In this document: one piece after another, positions 16,710 to 24,898 of the stretch
Numbering within the stretch: the first letter of the stretch is position 1
Layout of the letters: every line of letters begins with the position of its first letter
NCBI RefSeq assembly: GCF_011752995.1
Contig: NZ_VWWL01000041.1
Span: 1 to 37,428, forward strand
Direction: 5' to 3'
Origin: Burkholderia sp. Ax-1724
Lineage (GTDB): Bacteria > Pseudomonadota > Gammaproteobacteria > Burkholderiales > Burkholderiaceae
DNA: 37,428 nucleotides
Notes under the pieces: model-generated
The model's input: only the letters and a program-made list of their open reading frames with translations
Database searches by the model: none
What the model was told of the DNA's origin: nothing
Position numbers and translations under genes: made by a program

Positions 16710-17390
16710 CTACCAGATGAACGGCACGAAGCGGAACCGCACGCGCTTCATATAGGCCGCGTAACCGTCGAGTTGTTCGGCAAGCAGACGCTCCTCGCGC
16801 ACCGCGCGCCAACCGAAGCCGAACGCCGCCACCGGCAACGCCGCGAGTCCCCACCACGAGCCGAGCAACAGCGGCGTGCCGACGAAGAACAGCAGCGCGT
16901 CCGCATACATCGGATGACGCACATACGCATAAGGCCCCGTGTCGGCAACCTTATGACCGCGGCTCGCCTGAATCTTCACGACCGGCGCCGCATAGCTATT
17001 GGCGCGAAACACGAAGCGGCACAGGAAGATGCAGAGGAACACGCATAGCGCGCCGAAGCTCGCGAGCCAGAGCGGCAGCGGCGCGGACCAGCGAAAGCGC
17101 ACCGCATCGAAGCCCATCAGGATCAGCCAGCCGAGCCACGCGGGCGCGACCGCGGCCATGAACAGACGATCCCAGCGGCTCTGCTGCGTCTGCACGAATG
17201 GCGCGAGCCGCTCGGCCAGCAACGCGGGATCGTGCCGCGCGAGCCACACGCCGAGCCATAGGCTCAACACGGCCAGTTCGATCAGATACCACCATGCGGC
17301 CGGCCATGCGAGCGTGCCCGCCGCGCCGAACAGCAGCACGCCCATGCTCGCGAGCCACGCGAGCGATTGCAGGATCAGACGCGCGATCAT
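16710..17390 (-). CDS. Isoprenylcysteine carboxyl methyltransferase-family membrane protein
   Basis: A 226-residue integral membrane protein with about five helices. The C-terminal half has the ICMT/PEMT signature: GPYAYVRHPMYAD (residues ~167-179) followed by a hydrophobic helix and REERLLAEQ, where SAM and the methyl acceptor bind in the family. Bacteria do not prenylate proteins in the eukaryotic manner, so the substrate is probably a lipid or small molecule and remains unknown. ATG 17388-17390 has AAGGGAGA eight bases upstream and begins the first helix directly. It is read in the same direction as the acetyltransferase gene that ends 53 bases upstream, so the two are probably cotranscribed. 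Confidence 0.88.
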   Translation of the reverse strand: MIARLILQSLAWLASMGVLLFGAAGTLAWPAAWWYLIELAVLSLWLGVWLARHDPALLAERLAPFVQTQQSRWDRLFMAAVAPAWLGWLILMGFDAVRFRWSAPLPLWLASFGALCVFLCIFLCRFVFRANSYAAPVVKIQASRGHKVADTGPYAYVRHPMYADALLFFVGTPLLLGSWWGLAALPVAAFGFGWRAVREERLLAEQLDGYAAYMKRVRFRFVPFIW

Positions 17391-17443
17391 GGCGATATCT
17401 CCCTTGGATCGGCTCCTTATGCAGGCGTCTTGGGCCGTCGCCG

Positions 17444-18280
17444 TCAGGCGGCCTCGCCGCGCGTGCGCACGCGCTCGAACACCGCGCCGATGTCGAGGTC
17501 TTCGAGATTCAACCCGAAGCGCTCGCGCAGACAATCGGCAAGCTCGCCGGCACTGGCCAGTTGCCGCTCGGTGACGAGCCGCCCTTGTGCATCGCGTTCG
17601 TTCAACTGATCGTTAAAGAGCGTGACGCGCAGCCCCGGCAACACGCGGCACACGATCAGGTTCTGCGCAAAGATGGAATCCGGCGAGGTCGACGTGTACC
17701 AGTTCGACGTTTCGTAATCGATCCATTCGACCGGATGCAGATCGAAACGATAGACGCGCACCCAGCTTTCGTCGGGCTCCTGCATTTCGAGCGTCAGCAT
17801 GTCGCGGCCGGCGTCGGCGAGACGGAACGTGCCGAGCGGCGTCGGTTGCGCGATGCCCGCGCTCAGACGCAGCGGCTCGGTCAGCGTCACGCTGCCGAAG
17901 CCGACGTCGGCGATCCATGTGTCGTTGCCGAGGTCGATGCGCAGCACCATGTGCGTGCGCGGCGGAATCGTATCGGATGCGCGCCCCCACAGCACGCGCC
18001 CGAGCATCGGCGTGATCCTGAAGCCGAGTTGCATCAGCACGTTGGCGAACAGCGAGTTCTGCTCGAAGCAGTAGCCGCCGCGCCTGCTGGCGACGAGCTT
18101 GTGCTCGATCGCTTCGAGGTCCAGCCTGACGGGGCGGCCCGTCAGCGTGTTGAGGTTTTCGAACGGAATCGCTGCCGGGTGCAGCCCGTGAAGCACCTGC
18201 AGAACTTCCAGCGTGGCCGCGCGCGGGCCCGTGTAGCCGATGCGCGCGAAGTAGCGTTCGAGATTGATGGCGTGGGGCAT
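17444..18280 (-). CDS. Arylamine N-acetyltransferase (NAT/NhoA family)
   Basis: A 278-residue cytosolic enzyme that transfers acetyl from acetyl-CoA to arylamines, arylhydrazines or N-hydroxyarylamines. The catalytic triad is visible: Cys71 in RRGGYCFEQN, His110 in THMVLR and Asp125 in DVGFG. PFENLN (39-44) is also conserved, and the length is typical (~275-280). ATG 18278-18280 places the standard NAT N-terminus (YFARIGYTG) at residue 10; the ribosome-binding site is weak. The enzyme probably forms a two-gene unit with the methyltransferase-family gene after it. The natural substrate is unknown. Confidence 0.93.
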   Translation of the reverse strand: MPHAINLERYFARIGYTGPRAATLEVLQVLHGLHPAAIPFENLNTLTGRPVRLDLEAIEHKLVASRRGGYCFEQNSLFANVLMQLGFRITPMLGRVLWGRASDTIPPRTHMVLRIDLGNDTWIADVGFGSVTLTEPLRLSAGIAQPTPLGTFRLADAGRDMLTLEMQEPDESWVRVYRFDLHPVEWIDYETSNWYTSTSPDSIFAQNLIVCRVLPGLRVTLFNDQLNERDAQGRLVTERQLASAGELADCLRERFGLNLEDLDIGAVFERVRTRGEAA

Positions 18281-18493
18281 CGGCGTGGTTCCGGTAGAGA
18301 GGAGCGAGTTCGGCACGCGCGGGCCGCGCCTGTCTGCACGTTGCGATGCATGCTCATAGGCACACAGCACACAGCACGCGGCCCGCCTCATGAAACGATC
18401 ATAGCGGCTTTTTGCGTCTCTCCGGCATGGCACGGCCGAGCGGAAAGCAACGATGTCCGCGCCGCGCCCGCTACCCGCTTCCTCCCGCCGCGG

Positions 18494-19225
18494 CTACATG
18501 CCCTTCAACGCCGCCGTCGCGGCCGACGGCACGCTGATGCCATGGCTCGACGCGAACTGCACGGCCGCACTGAGCGTCGACGTCAACGACTTCAACTGCC
18601 CCGGCGCCGATTGCGCGATATACGACGCGCTTTGCGCGGTCTGCGGATTGAGCCCCGACTGCAGCAACGAGGACGGACTCATCTGGCCGACGCTGCCGAG
18701 CCCCGACTGCAAGCTCGAATACTGGCTCACGCCCTTGCCGAACGACGACAGCCCATCGGTAAACGCCTGCTTGTCGACCGGCGCCGCCGACGCGCCGCCG
18801 CTCGCCTGACTCGCGAACGCACCGGTGAGCTTCTGCGACAACGACTGCTGCGTGCTGCCCATCTGCGTCAACTGGCTGACCGACGGCGTGCCGCCGCTCA
18901 GCAGCCCCGCGGCCTGCTGCGCCTGGCCGGCCGCGCTCGTCATGCCCATCGCCGAGGCGAGGCTCGATTGACCGCTCAGCACCTGCTGGTTCGCGCCCAC
19001 ATAGCCTTGCAGCAATTGCGACACGCCGCTCGACGAAGTACTGCCGGCATTACCGCCCAGTGCATTGCCCACCGCGGCGCCGAGCCCGCCGCCGGCCGAA
19101 CCGCCGGTCGAACTGTCGCCGCCGCCGAGGCCGAACTGCTTCAGGCTCATCTGCGCATGCGCCGCGCCGCCCGCGAGCAGCGCACCGCTCGTCAGCAATG
19201 AAACCAGAAGAATGCGTCGATTCAT
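18494..19225 (-). CDS. Low-complexity secreted protein of unknown function
   Basis: A 243-residue exported protein. Residues 1-24 are a signal peptide (MNRRILLVSLLTSGALLAGG, cleavage after AHA). The mature protein is rich in Gly, Ser, Ala and Gln, with no Cys, very few charged residues and repeated SGLxS/QxxSGL-like segments, which suggests a helical or partly disordered periplasmic or secreted protein. I recognise no named domain. The start is firm: GGAGAGGG lies 3-10 bases upstream. It diverges from the iron-linked operon, and the Fur-like box lies 176 bases before its ATG, so joint iron control is possible but unproven. Confidence 0.78.
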   Translation of the reverse strand: MNRRILLVSLLTSGALLAGGAAHAQMSLKQFGLGGGDSSTGGSAGGGLGAAVGNALGGNAGSTSSSGVSQLLQGYVGANQQVLSGQSSLASAMGMTSAAGQAQQAAGLLSGGTPSVSQLTQMGSTQQSLSQKLTGAFASQASGGASAAPVDKQAFTDGLSSFGKGVSQYSSLQSGLGSVGQMSPSSLLQSGLNPQTAQSASYIAQSAPGQLKSLTSTLSAAVQFASSHGISVPSAATAALKGM

Positions 19226-19556
19226 TTCCCTCTCCTTACGTTGGCTGTCAAATTACCCGTGCGCTTCGACATCGCGCGCTCGCGCACGTTTCGTACGACC
19301 ACATAAATACGATTAAATTACATATTAATTCCTCATTCATTACGCCGTCATGCCTTTTGGGCGCAGTCCGTAAAGAGCGGCATTACACCGCAGTAATATT
19401 GATGAGAATCGTTCTCATTTATATTGACTCCTGAAATCCGAGTACGTACGATCACGCCATCTACTGCGCCGGCATCCCGGGACATCGCGCGAATTCGCAC
19501 GCGGGGCAGTCGCAACGTTGATTCGATCAGTAGAAACAACATCAATAAGGATCTCG
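19226..19556. other. Divergent AT-rich control region before the iron operon
   Basis: 330 bases between the secreted protein and the porin, clearly more AT-rich than the flanks. Contains the Fur-like palindrome (19401-19419). TATATT (19420-19425) with TTGATG (19399-19404) 15 bases upstream could be an overlapping promoter, which would put repressor and polymerase in direct competition. No frame looks like a gene. Confidence 0.5.
19401..19419. promoter_or_regulatory. Fur-box-like palindrome
   Basis: The 17-bp core ATGAGAA-TCG-TTCTCAT is a perfect inverted repeat, set in AT-rich DNA. It fits the 7-1-7 Fur pattern TGATAAT-N-ATTATCA with three substitutions (TGAGAAT-C-GTTCTCA). It is 138 bases upstream of the porin ATG and overlaps a plausible promoter. 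Given that the downstream genes encode iron-handling proteins, repression by iron-loaded Fur is the simplest reading. Confidence 0.7.
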
Positions 19557-21080
19557 ATGAAGTTTGCCCAACTCAACGGACGCCGCGCCTACGCGCGTCC
19601 TCCTTGCGACTCCTCGACACGTCCCGCTGCAACCCATCGTACGCGCCTGCCTTCGATGCGGCACGTCGCGCTCTGCACGGCCTTCGCATGGGCCTCGCTG
19701 AACGCCGGCACGGCGATGGCCGAAACCAGTCCCGACGCCACCCCGGAAGCGCCCGAAGCCGACCTGAAAATCCAGGCGGCCCAGACCGACCAGTGGACCG
19801 GCGTCTGGAACCGTCAGCAGATGCTCGGCGACATCGGCGGCCTGCGTCCGTGGCTCGGCAAATACGGCGTGACCCTCACCGTGACCGAAACCAGCGAAGT
19901 GCTCGCGAACCTGCGCGGCGGTCTCGCGCGCGGCGCCGACTACGACGGCCTCACGACCGCCACCCTGCAGATGGACACCTCGAAGGCGTTCGGCCTGCCC
20001 GGCGGCCTCTTCAACGTGAGCGCGCTGCAGATCCACGGCGCGAACCTCAGCGCCAACAAGCTCGGCACGCTCAATACGGCGAGCGGAATCGAGGCCGACG
20101 ACGCGACGCGTCTGTGGGAACTCTGGTATCAGCAGTCGTTTCTCGACAAGCGCGTCGACGTGAAGATCGGCCAGCAAAGTCTGGACCAGGAATTCATCGT
20201 GAGTTCGTACGCGGCGCTGTTCCTCAACACGATGTTCGGCTGGCCCGCGCTGCCCTCGTACGACCTGCCCTCGGGCGGCCCCGCGTATCCGCTCTCGGCG
20301 CTCGGCGTACGCGTGCGCGGCCAGATCACGCCGTCGTTGACCGCGCTGGCCGGCGTGTACTCGGGCGACCCGCTCGGCAACGACCCCAGCAACATGAGCG
20401 GCACGAACTTCAACCTGCATAACGGCGCGTTGTGGATCGGCGAATTGCAGTACGCGATCAACCAGCCGTCCGACGGTCAGATGGTCGGCGCGGGCGGCGG
20501 CGGCCTGCCCGGCACCTACAAGATCGGCGTCTGGTACAACACGAACAGTTTCGCGGATCAGCGTTACGACAACCTCGGCCTGTCGCTCGCGAACCCGGCG
20601 TCCACCGGCGTGGCCGCGAACCATCACGGCAATTACAGCATCTACGCGGTCGCCGACCAGATGGTGTGGCGTCCGGACCCCGACGAGCCGCGCAGCCTCG
20701 GCGTGTTCGCGCGCGTGATGGGCGCCCCCGGCGACCGCAACCTCGTGAGCCTCGCGGCGAACCTCGGCATCGTGCTGAAAGCGCCGTTCAAGGGCCGCGA
20801 CAACGACAGCGCCGGTCTCGCGCTGACCTACATCAAGATCGGCAATCACGTCAACGGACTCGATCAGGATACCCTGGCATTCAACGGCGGCCCGTACGGC
20901 GTGCGCACGAGCGAAACCGCGCTCGAAGCGACCTACCAGTACCAGGTCAATCCGTGGTGGCAACTGCAGGCCGACGCGCAGTACACGTTCAACGCGGGCG
21001 CCGGCCAGAACCCGAACGATCCGACGCAGCCGCTGCGCAATACGTTCGTCGTCGGCGTACGGACCCTCATCAATTTCTGA
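19557..21080 (+). CDS. OprB-type porin, first gene of the iron-linked operon
   Basis: A 507-residue outer-membrane beta-barrel protein of the carbohydrate-selective porin (OprB) family. An export signal ends near TAMA-ETS (residues ~33-55: MRHVALCTAFAWASLN then TAMA). The mature protein has alternating aromatic strands, family blocks such as YQQSFLDKRVDVKIGQQSLDQEF and FGWPALPSYDLPSGGPAYPLSALG (quoted only in part: FGWPALPSYDLPSGG), and a terminal Phe. The preferred start ATG 19557 has AAGGA 8 bases upstream; it gives a long N-terminal extension before the signal, so a start at residue 34 is possible. Although the family is named for sugars, this gene leads an iron-uptake gene set, so it may admit a ferric chelate. 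That role is inference. Confidence 0.88.
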   Translation: MKFAQLNGRRAYARPPCDSSTRPAATHRTRLPSMRHVALCTAFAWASLNAGTAMAETSPDATPEAPEADLKIQAAQTDQWTGVWNRQQMLGDIGGLRPWLGKYGVTLTVTETSEVLANLRGGLARGADYDGLTTATLQMDTSKAFGLPGGLFNVSALQIHGANLSANKLGTLNTASGIEADDATRLWELWYQQSFLDKRVDVKIGQQSLDQEFIVSSYAALFLNTMFGWPALPSYDLPSGGPAYPLSALGVRVRGQITPSLTALAGVYSGDPLGNDPSNMSGTNFNLHNGALWIGELQYAINQPSDGQMVGAGGGGLPGTYKIGVWYNTNSFADQRYDNLGLSLANPASTGVAANHHGNYSIYAVADQMVWRPDPDEPRSLGVFARVMGAPGDRNLVSLAANLGIVLKAPFKGRDNDSAGLALTYIKIGNHVNGLDQDTLAFNGGPYGVRTSETALEATYQYQVNPWWQLQADAQYTFNAGAGQNPNDPTQPLRNTFVVGVRTLINF

Positions 21081-21210
21081 TGCCGCTCGTGCCCTCTCTC
21101 CACGCAGGCATTCAGACACGCCTGCACTCACACGCAATCGGACCCGCACTTTCCATGCTTTCGCTCCTCACCGCTACCCACGCTTTGTGCTCATGTACGG
21201 AGGCCCAATC

Positions 21211-22380
21211 GTGAACCATCCCACGCGCCAGTTTTCGCCGCGCGCCGCGCGGGCCCGGCTCGCCGCAACCGCTGCTGCAACCACCATGGCAGCCGCTGCT
21301 GCTCTCGTGACGACCAGCGCCGCCCATGCCGAGCCGCAAGGTTTCCTCGAAACCATCAAGCACCACACGACGCTCATCAACACCGTGCCCGATAACGGCG
21401 ACCAGAATCCGTACGCGGTCGTGGTCGCACCCGTCAGCGCCGGCACCGTGAAGAAGGGCGACGTGCTGGTCGGCAACTTCAACAACTCGACGAACCTGCA
21501 AGGCACCGGCAGCACGATCGTCGACTATCACCCAGACACCCAACAGATGACGGTGTTCGCGACCGTGCCGCGCGACCTCAAGGAATGCCCGGGCGGCATC
21601 GGCCTCTCGACCGCGATGACGATGCTGAAGTCGGGCTACGTGATCGTCGGCAGCACGCCGAGCAACGACGGCACCACCGGCACCAAGGGCGCGGGCTGCC
21701 TGATCGTGATCGACCCGCAAGGCAAGATCGCCTCGACGATCTCGAGCCCGAACATCAACGACCCGTGGGGCAACATGGCCGTGGTCGACAACGGCACGAG
21801 CGCGACGCTGTTCGTCAGCAACGCGGGCTTCGGCGTCGGCGGCGCGGACGGCGAACCGCCCGTGTTCAAGCAGGCCACCGTGCTGCGCCTCGACCTCGAC
21901 GTGCCGCAGGACAAGCCGCCCGTCGTGAAGAAGGAAACCGTGATCGGCAGCGGCTTCGGCGCGCAGGCCGACAAGGGCGTGTTCCTCGTCGGCCCGACCG
22001 GGCTGTCGCTGTCGGCCGATCAGAAGCTGCTGTACGTGTCCGATGCGATCGGCAACCGCATCACCGAGATCGACGATCCGCTCACGCGCGACACGAGCGC
22101 GGGCGTCGGCCGCCAGCTGACCGCCGACGGCCTGCTGCATCGTCCGCTCGCGATGACCACCGCGCCCAACGGCCATCTGCTCGTGACCAACGCGCTGAAC
22201 GGCCAGGTCGTCGAAATCGATCCGGCGAGCGGCAAACAGCTCTACGCGCGCTGGATCGACACCGACAAGGCGCAATCGCCGCCGGGCAACGGCGACCTGT
22301 TCGGCATCGCGATGACGCCGGAAGGCGACGGCTTCTACTACGTCGAAGACGACGTGAATACGCTGGTGCTCGCGAAGTAA
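21211..22380 (+). CDS. Secreted beta-propeller-like protein
   Basis: A 389-residue exported protein. The signal peptide has an unusually basic n-region (RAARAR) and ends at AHA-EPQ near residue 38. The mature part repeats blade-like elements: VVVAPVSAGTVKKGDVLVGNF, YVIVGSTPSN, LFVSNAGFG, LLYVSDAIGNRI and GHLLVTNALNGQVVEIDPASGK, resembling NHL/SMP-30 six-bladed propellers. No metal or heme motif is evident. The start is GTG 21211, set by a perfect GGAGG 7 bases upstream; ATG 21193 would remove that site. It lies between the porin and the DyP peroxidase on the same strand, so it is probably a periplasmic partner in iron handling. I know no name for it. Confidence 0.85.
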   Translation: MNHPTRQFSPRAARARLAATAAATTMAAAAALVTTSAAHAEPQGFLETIKHHTTLINTVPDNGDQNPYAVVVAPVSAGTVKKGDVLVGNFNNSTNLQGTGSTIVDYHPDTQQMTVFATVPRDLKECPGGIGLSTAMTMLKSGYVIVGSTPSNDGTTGTKGAGCLIVIDPQGKIASTISSPNINDPWGNMAVVDNGTSATLFVSNAGFGVGGADGEPPVFKQATVLRLDLDVPQDKPPVVKKETVIGSGFGAQADKGVFLVGPTGLSLSADQKLLYVSDAIGNRITEIDDPLTRDTSAGVGRQLTADGLLHRPLAMTTAPNGHLLVTNALNGQVVEIDPASGKQLYARWIDTDKAQSPPGNGDLFGIAMTPEGDGFYYVEDDVNTLVLAK

Positions 22381-22416
22381 GCCACGCGCGTCGGCCCCCT
22401 TGAAAACGAAGTGACC

Positions 22417-23757
22417 ATGACAAACGATCAACCCCCAAAGCCGCAACGTCCGCAACGTCCGTCGCGGCGCGGCTTTCTGAAGGCGGGCGGTGCGGCGGTC
22501 GCGGCCGGCGCGTCGCTCGGCGCCGGCCTCGCAAGCTCGCAGGCCGCGTTCGCCAAAGCGCCCGCGCCTAGCACCGCGAACGCGCAGAGCACCGATCCGC
22601 AGCTCGCGGTCGAGCCGTTCTACGGCGCGCATCAAGGCGGCATCACCACGCCGCAGCAGAGCCACACCTATGTCGCCGCACTCGATCTGACCACCGACAA
22701 GCGCGACGACGTGATCGCCTTGCTGCGCGCGTGGACCGAAGCGGCCGCGCGCCTCACGCAGGGCAATACGGCCGCCGCGCTGCCCACGGGCGACGCCGGC
22801 GACAACCAGGCCGCGCCCGATTCCGGCGACGTGCTCGGCCTCGGCCCGAACGGCCTCACGATCACGTTCGGCTTCGGCCCCGGCCTCTTCACGAAGGACG
22901 GCCAGGACCGTTACGGGCTCGCCTCGCGCCGCCCCGCCGCGCTCGTCGATCTGCCGCGCTTCAACGGCGATCAGCTAGTCAAGGAGAAGACCGGCGGCGA
23001 CCTGTTCATCCAGGCCTGCGCGAACGACGCGCAAGTCGCGTTTCACGCGGTGCGCCAGCTGTCGCGCCACGCCTACGGCGTCGCGACGATGCGCTGGGGC
23101 CAGGCCGGTTTCCTGTCGGGTCCGCGCGGGCAGACGCCGCGCAACCTGATGGGCTTCAAGGACGGCACCAACAACCCGTCGACCGCGAAGCCGGAACTGA
23201 TGAACCAGTTCGTGTGGGCCCGCGCCACCGACGACGCGCCGTGGATGGAAGGCGGCACCTACACGGTCGTGCGGCGCATCCGCATCACGCTCGAACACTG
23301 GGACAACACCGAGCTCGGCTTCCAGGAGCAGGTGTTCGGCCGCCACAAATACAGCGGCGCGCCGATCGGCAGCAAGCACGAGTTCGACCCGGTGGACCTG
23401 AAGGCCGAGGACAAGGACGGCAATCCGGTGATTCCGGAGAACTCGCACGTGCGTCTGTCGAATCAGGCGAGCAACAACGGCGCGCAGATTCTGCGCCGCT
23501 CGTATTCGTACAACGAAGGCACGAACTTCTATATCGAGCGCTGGCCGCCATGGCGCCAGGAAACCGAGTACGACGCGGGGCTGATTTTCATCGCGCACCA
23601 GAGCGACCCGCGTAGCGGCTTCATCCCGATCAACGAACGGCTCGCGAAGTTCGACATGATGAACCAGTTCACGACCCACGTCGGCAGCGCGATCTTCGTC
23701 GTGCCGCCGGGGGCGAAGCCGGGTTCGTATGTCGGCGCGGGGCTGTTCGAGACGTGA
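22417..23757 (+). CDS. efeB: DyP-type peroxidase/deferrochelatase, EfeB type, Tat-exported
   Basis: A 446-residue heme peroxidase. The twin-arginine signal is plain: PSRRGFLKAGG (residues 15-25) then a hydrophobic Ala-rich run and cleavage near AFA-KA, so the protein is folded and loaded before export to the periplasm. The DyP motif GFKDG gives distal Asp249; the proximal heme ligand should be His344 in ENSHVRLSNQ and the distal Arg is about R361 in LRRSYSY. Blocks ALVDLPRF, MRWGQ and FYIERWPPW agree with EfeB. EfeB proteins oxidise substrates with H2O2 and have been proposed to help release or import iron. The usual partners EfeU and EfeO are absent; ferric ABC transporter genes follow instead. 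ATG 22417 is used; GTG 22411 is possible. Confidence 0.93.
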   Translation: MTNDQPPKPQRPQRPSRRGFLKAGGAAVAAGASLGAGLASSQAAFAKAPAPSTANAQSTDPQLAVEPFYGAHQGGITTPQQSHTYVAALDLTTDKRDDVIALLRAWTEAAARLTQGNTAAALPTGDAGDNQAAPDSGDVLGLGPNGLTITFGFGPGLFTKDGQDRYGLASRRPAALVDLPRFNGDQLVKEKTGGDLFIQACANDAQVAFHAVRQLSRHAYGVATMRWGQAGFLSGPRGQTPRNLMGFKDGTNNPSTAKPELMNQFVWARATDDAPWMEGGTYTVVRRIRITLEHWDNTELGFQEQVFGRHKYSGAPIGSKHEFDPVDLKAEDKDGNPVIPENSHVRLSNQASNNGAQILRRSYSYNEGTNFYIERWPPWRQETEYDAGLIFIAHQSDPRSGFIPINERLAKFDMMNQFTTHVGSAIFVVPPGAKPGSYVGAGLFET

Positions 23758-23812
23758 TGCGCGCACGGACTCCCGCGCAATATCCATCAGACATCCGAAG
23801 CAAACGAAGCAC

Positions 23813-23833
23813 GCCGGTCGCCTGGCGACCGGC
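23813..23833 (+). other. Intercistronic hairpin between efeB and the ferric-binding protein gene
   Basis: Perfect 9-bp inverted repeat GCCGGTCGC / GCGACCGGC with a 3-base loop in the 109-base gap. No T tract follows, so it should not terminate by itself. It could protect the upstream mRNA or set relative expression of the two halves of the operon. Confidence 0.55.
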
Positions 23834-23866
23834 CCACTCAACATAATCAGAACGGAATTCCGCAAC

Positions 23867-24898
23867 ATGGCTCATTCCTGGTTTGCCACCCGCCTGCGCG
23901 CGCTCGGCAGCGTGGCCGCGCTCTCGCTCACCGCTTTCGCGACGCTGCCGTCGGCGGCACACGCGGCATCGATCACGCTCTATAACGCGCAGCACGAGCA
24001 GGTCGTCAATCTGCTCGCCAAGGACTTCGAGAAGCAGTCCGGCATCTCGGTGAAAATCCGCAACGGCGAAGGCCCGGCGCTCGCCGCGCAGATCGTCGCG
24101 GAAGGCACGGCCTCGCCCGCCGACGTGTACTTCACCGAGAACTCGCCGGAGCTGATGCTGCTCGAGGAAAAGGGCCTGCTCGCCAAAACCGACGCAACGA
24201 CGCTCGCGACCGTGCCCGCGCGCTTCAATTCGCCAAGCGGCGCATGGGTTGCCGTGACCGCGCGCGAAAGCGTGCTCGCCTACAACACGGCGAAGCTGCA
24301 ACCGGCGCAACTGCCGCAGTCGGCGCTCGATCTCGCGAAGCCGGAATGGAAAGGCAAGGTCGGCATCGCGCCGAGCGACGCCGACTTCCTGCCGCTCGTG
24401 AGCGCCGTGCTCGCGCTGAAGGGCGAAGAGCAGACGCTTGCCTGGCTCAAGGGCCTGAAAACCAACTCGCAGATTTTCGACGACGACGAAGGCGTGGTCG
24501 CCGCGGTCAATCGCGGCGCGGTCGCGACCGGCCTCATCAACAACTACTACTGGTCGCGTCTGCATGCGGAGATCGGCGACGCGAAAACGCGCAGCGCGAT
24601 CTATCACTTCGGCCACGGCGACGTCGGCGCGCTCGTCAATGTATCGGGTGCGGGCGTGCTGAAGTCGGCGCACAACGCGGACGGCGCGCAGAAGTTTCTC
24701 GCCTATCTGGTCGGCGAGCGCGCGCAGCAGTTGATGGCCAATAGCCACGTGATGTTCGAGTATCCGCTGCACGCGGGCGTTGCGCCGGACCCGGCGCTCA
24801 AGCCGTTCGCGGAACTGACGCCGCCCGCGCTGACGATCCAGCAACTCGGCGACGATAGCCAGGCCGGCAAGCTGCTGCGTCAGGCGGGCCTGCTGTAA
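23867..24898 (+). CDS. fbpA: Ferric-iron ABC transporter substrate-binding protein
   Basis: A 343-residue periplasmic binding protein of the FbpA/FutA type, which binds Fe3+ for delivery to the inner-membrane permease. Signal peptide residues 1-33 (ending SAAHA). The mature start ASITLYNAQHEQ has the family's N-terminal strand with His43 and Glu44. The paired tyrosines Y227 and Y228 in NNYYWSR match the dityrosine iron-binding motif of the family. Blocks VYFTENSPELMLLEEKGLL and SAGVLKSAHN-type (here SGAGVLKSAHNAD) are conserved. ATG 23867 begins the only good signal peptide. Its stop is directly abutted by the permease ATG. Iron as ligand rests on the tyrosine pair plus context; another transition metal or chelate is possible. 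Confidence 0.92.
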   Translation: MAHSWFATRLRALGSVAALSLTAFATLPSAAHAASITLYNAQHEQVVNLLAKDFEKQSGISVKIRNGEGPALAAQIVAEGTASPADVYFTENSPELMLLEEKGLLAKTDATTLATVPARFNSPSGAWVAVTARESVLAYNTAKLQPAQLPQSALDLAKPEWKGKVGIAPSDADFLPLVSAVLALKGEEQTLAWLKGLKTNSQIFDDDEGVVAAVNRGAVATGLINNYYWSRLHAEIGDAKTRSAIYHFGHGDVGALVNVSGAGVLKSAHNADGAQKFLAYLVGERAQQLMANSHVMFEYPLHAGVAPDPALKPFAELTPPALTIQQLGDDSQAGKLLRQAGLL

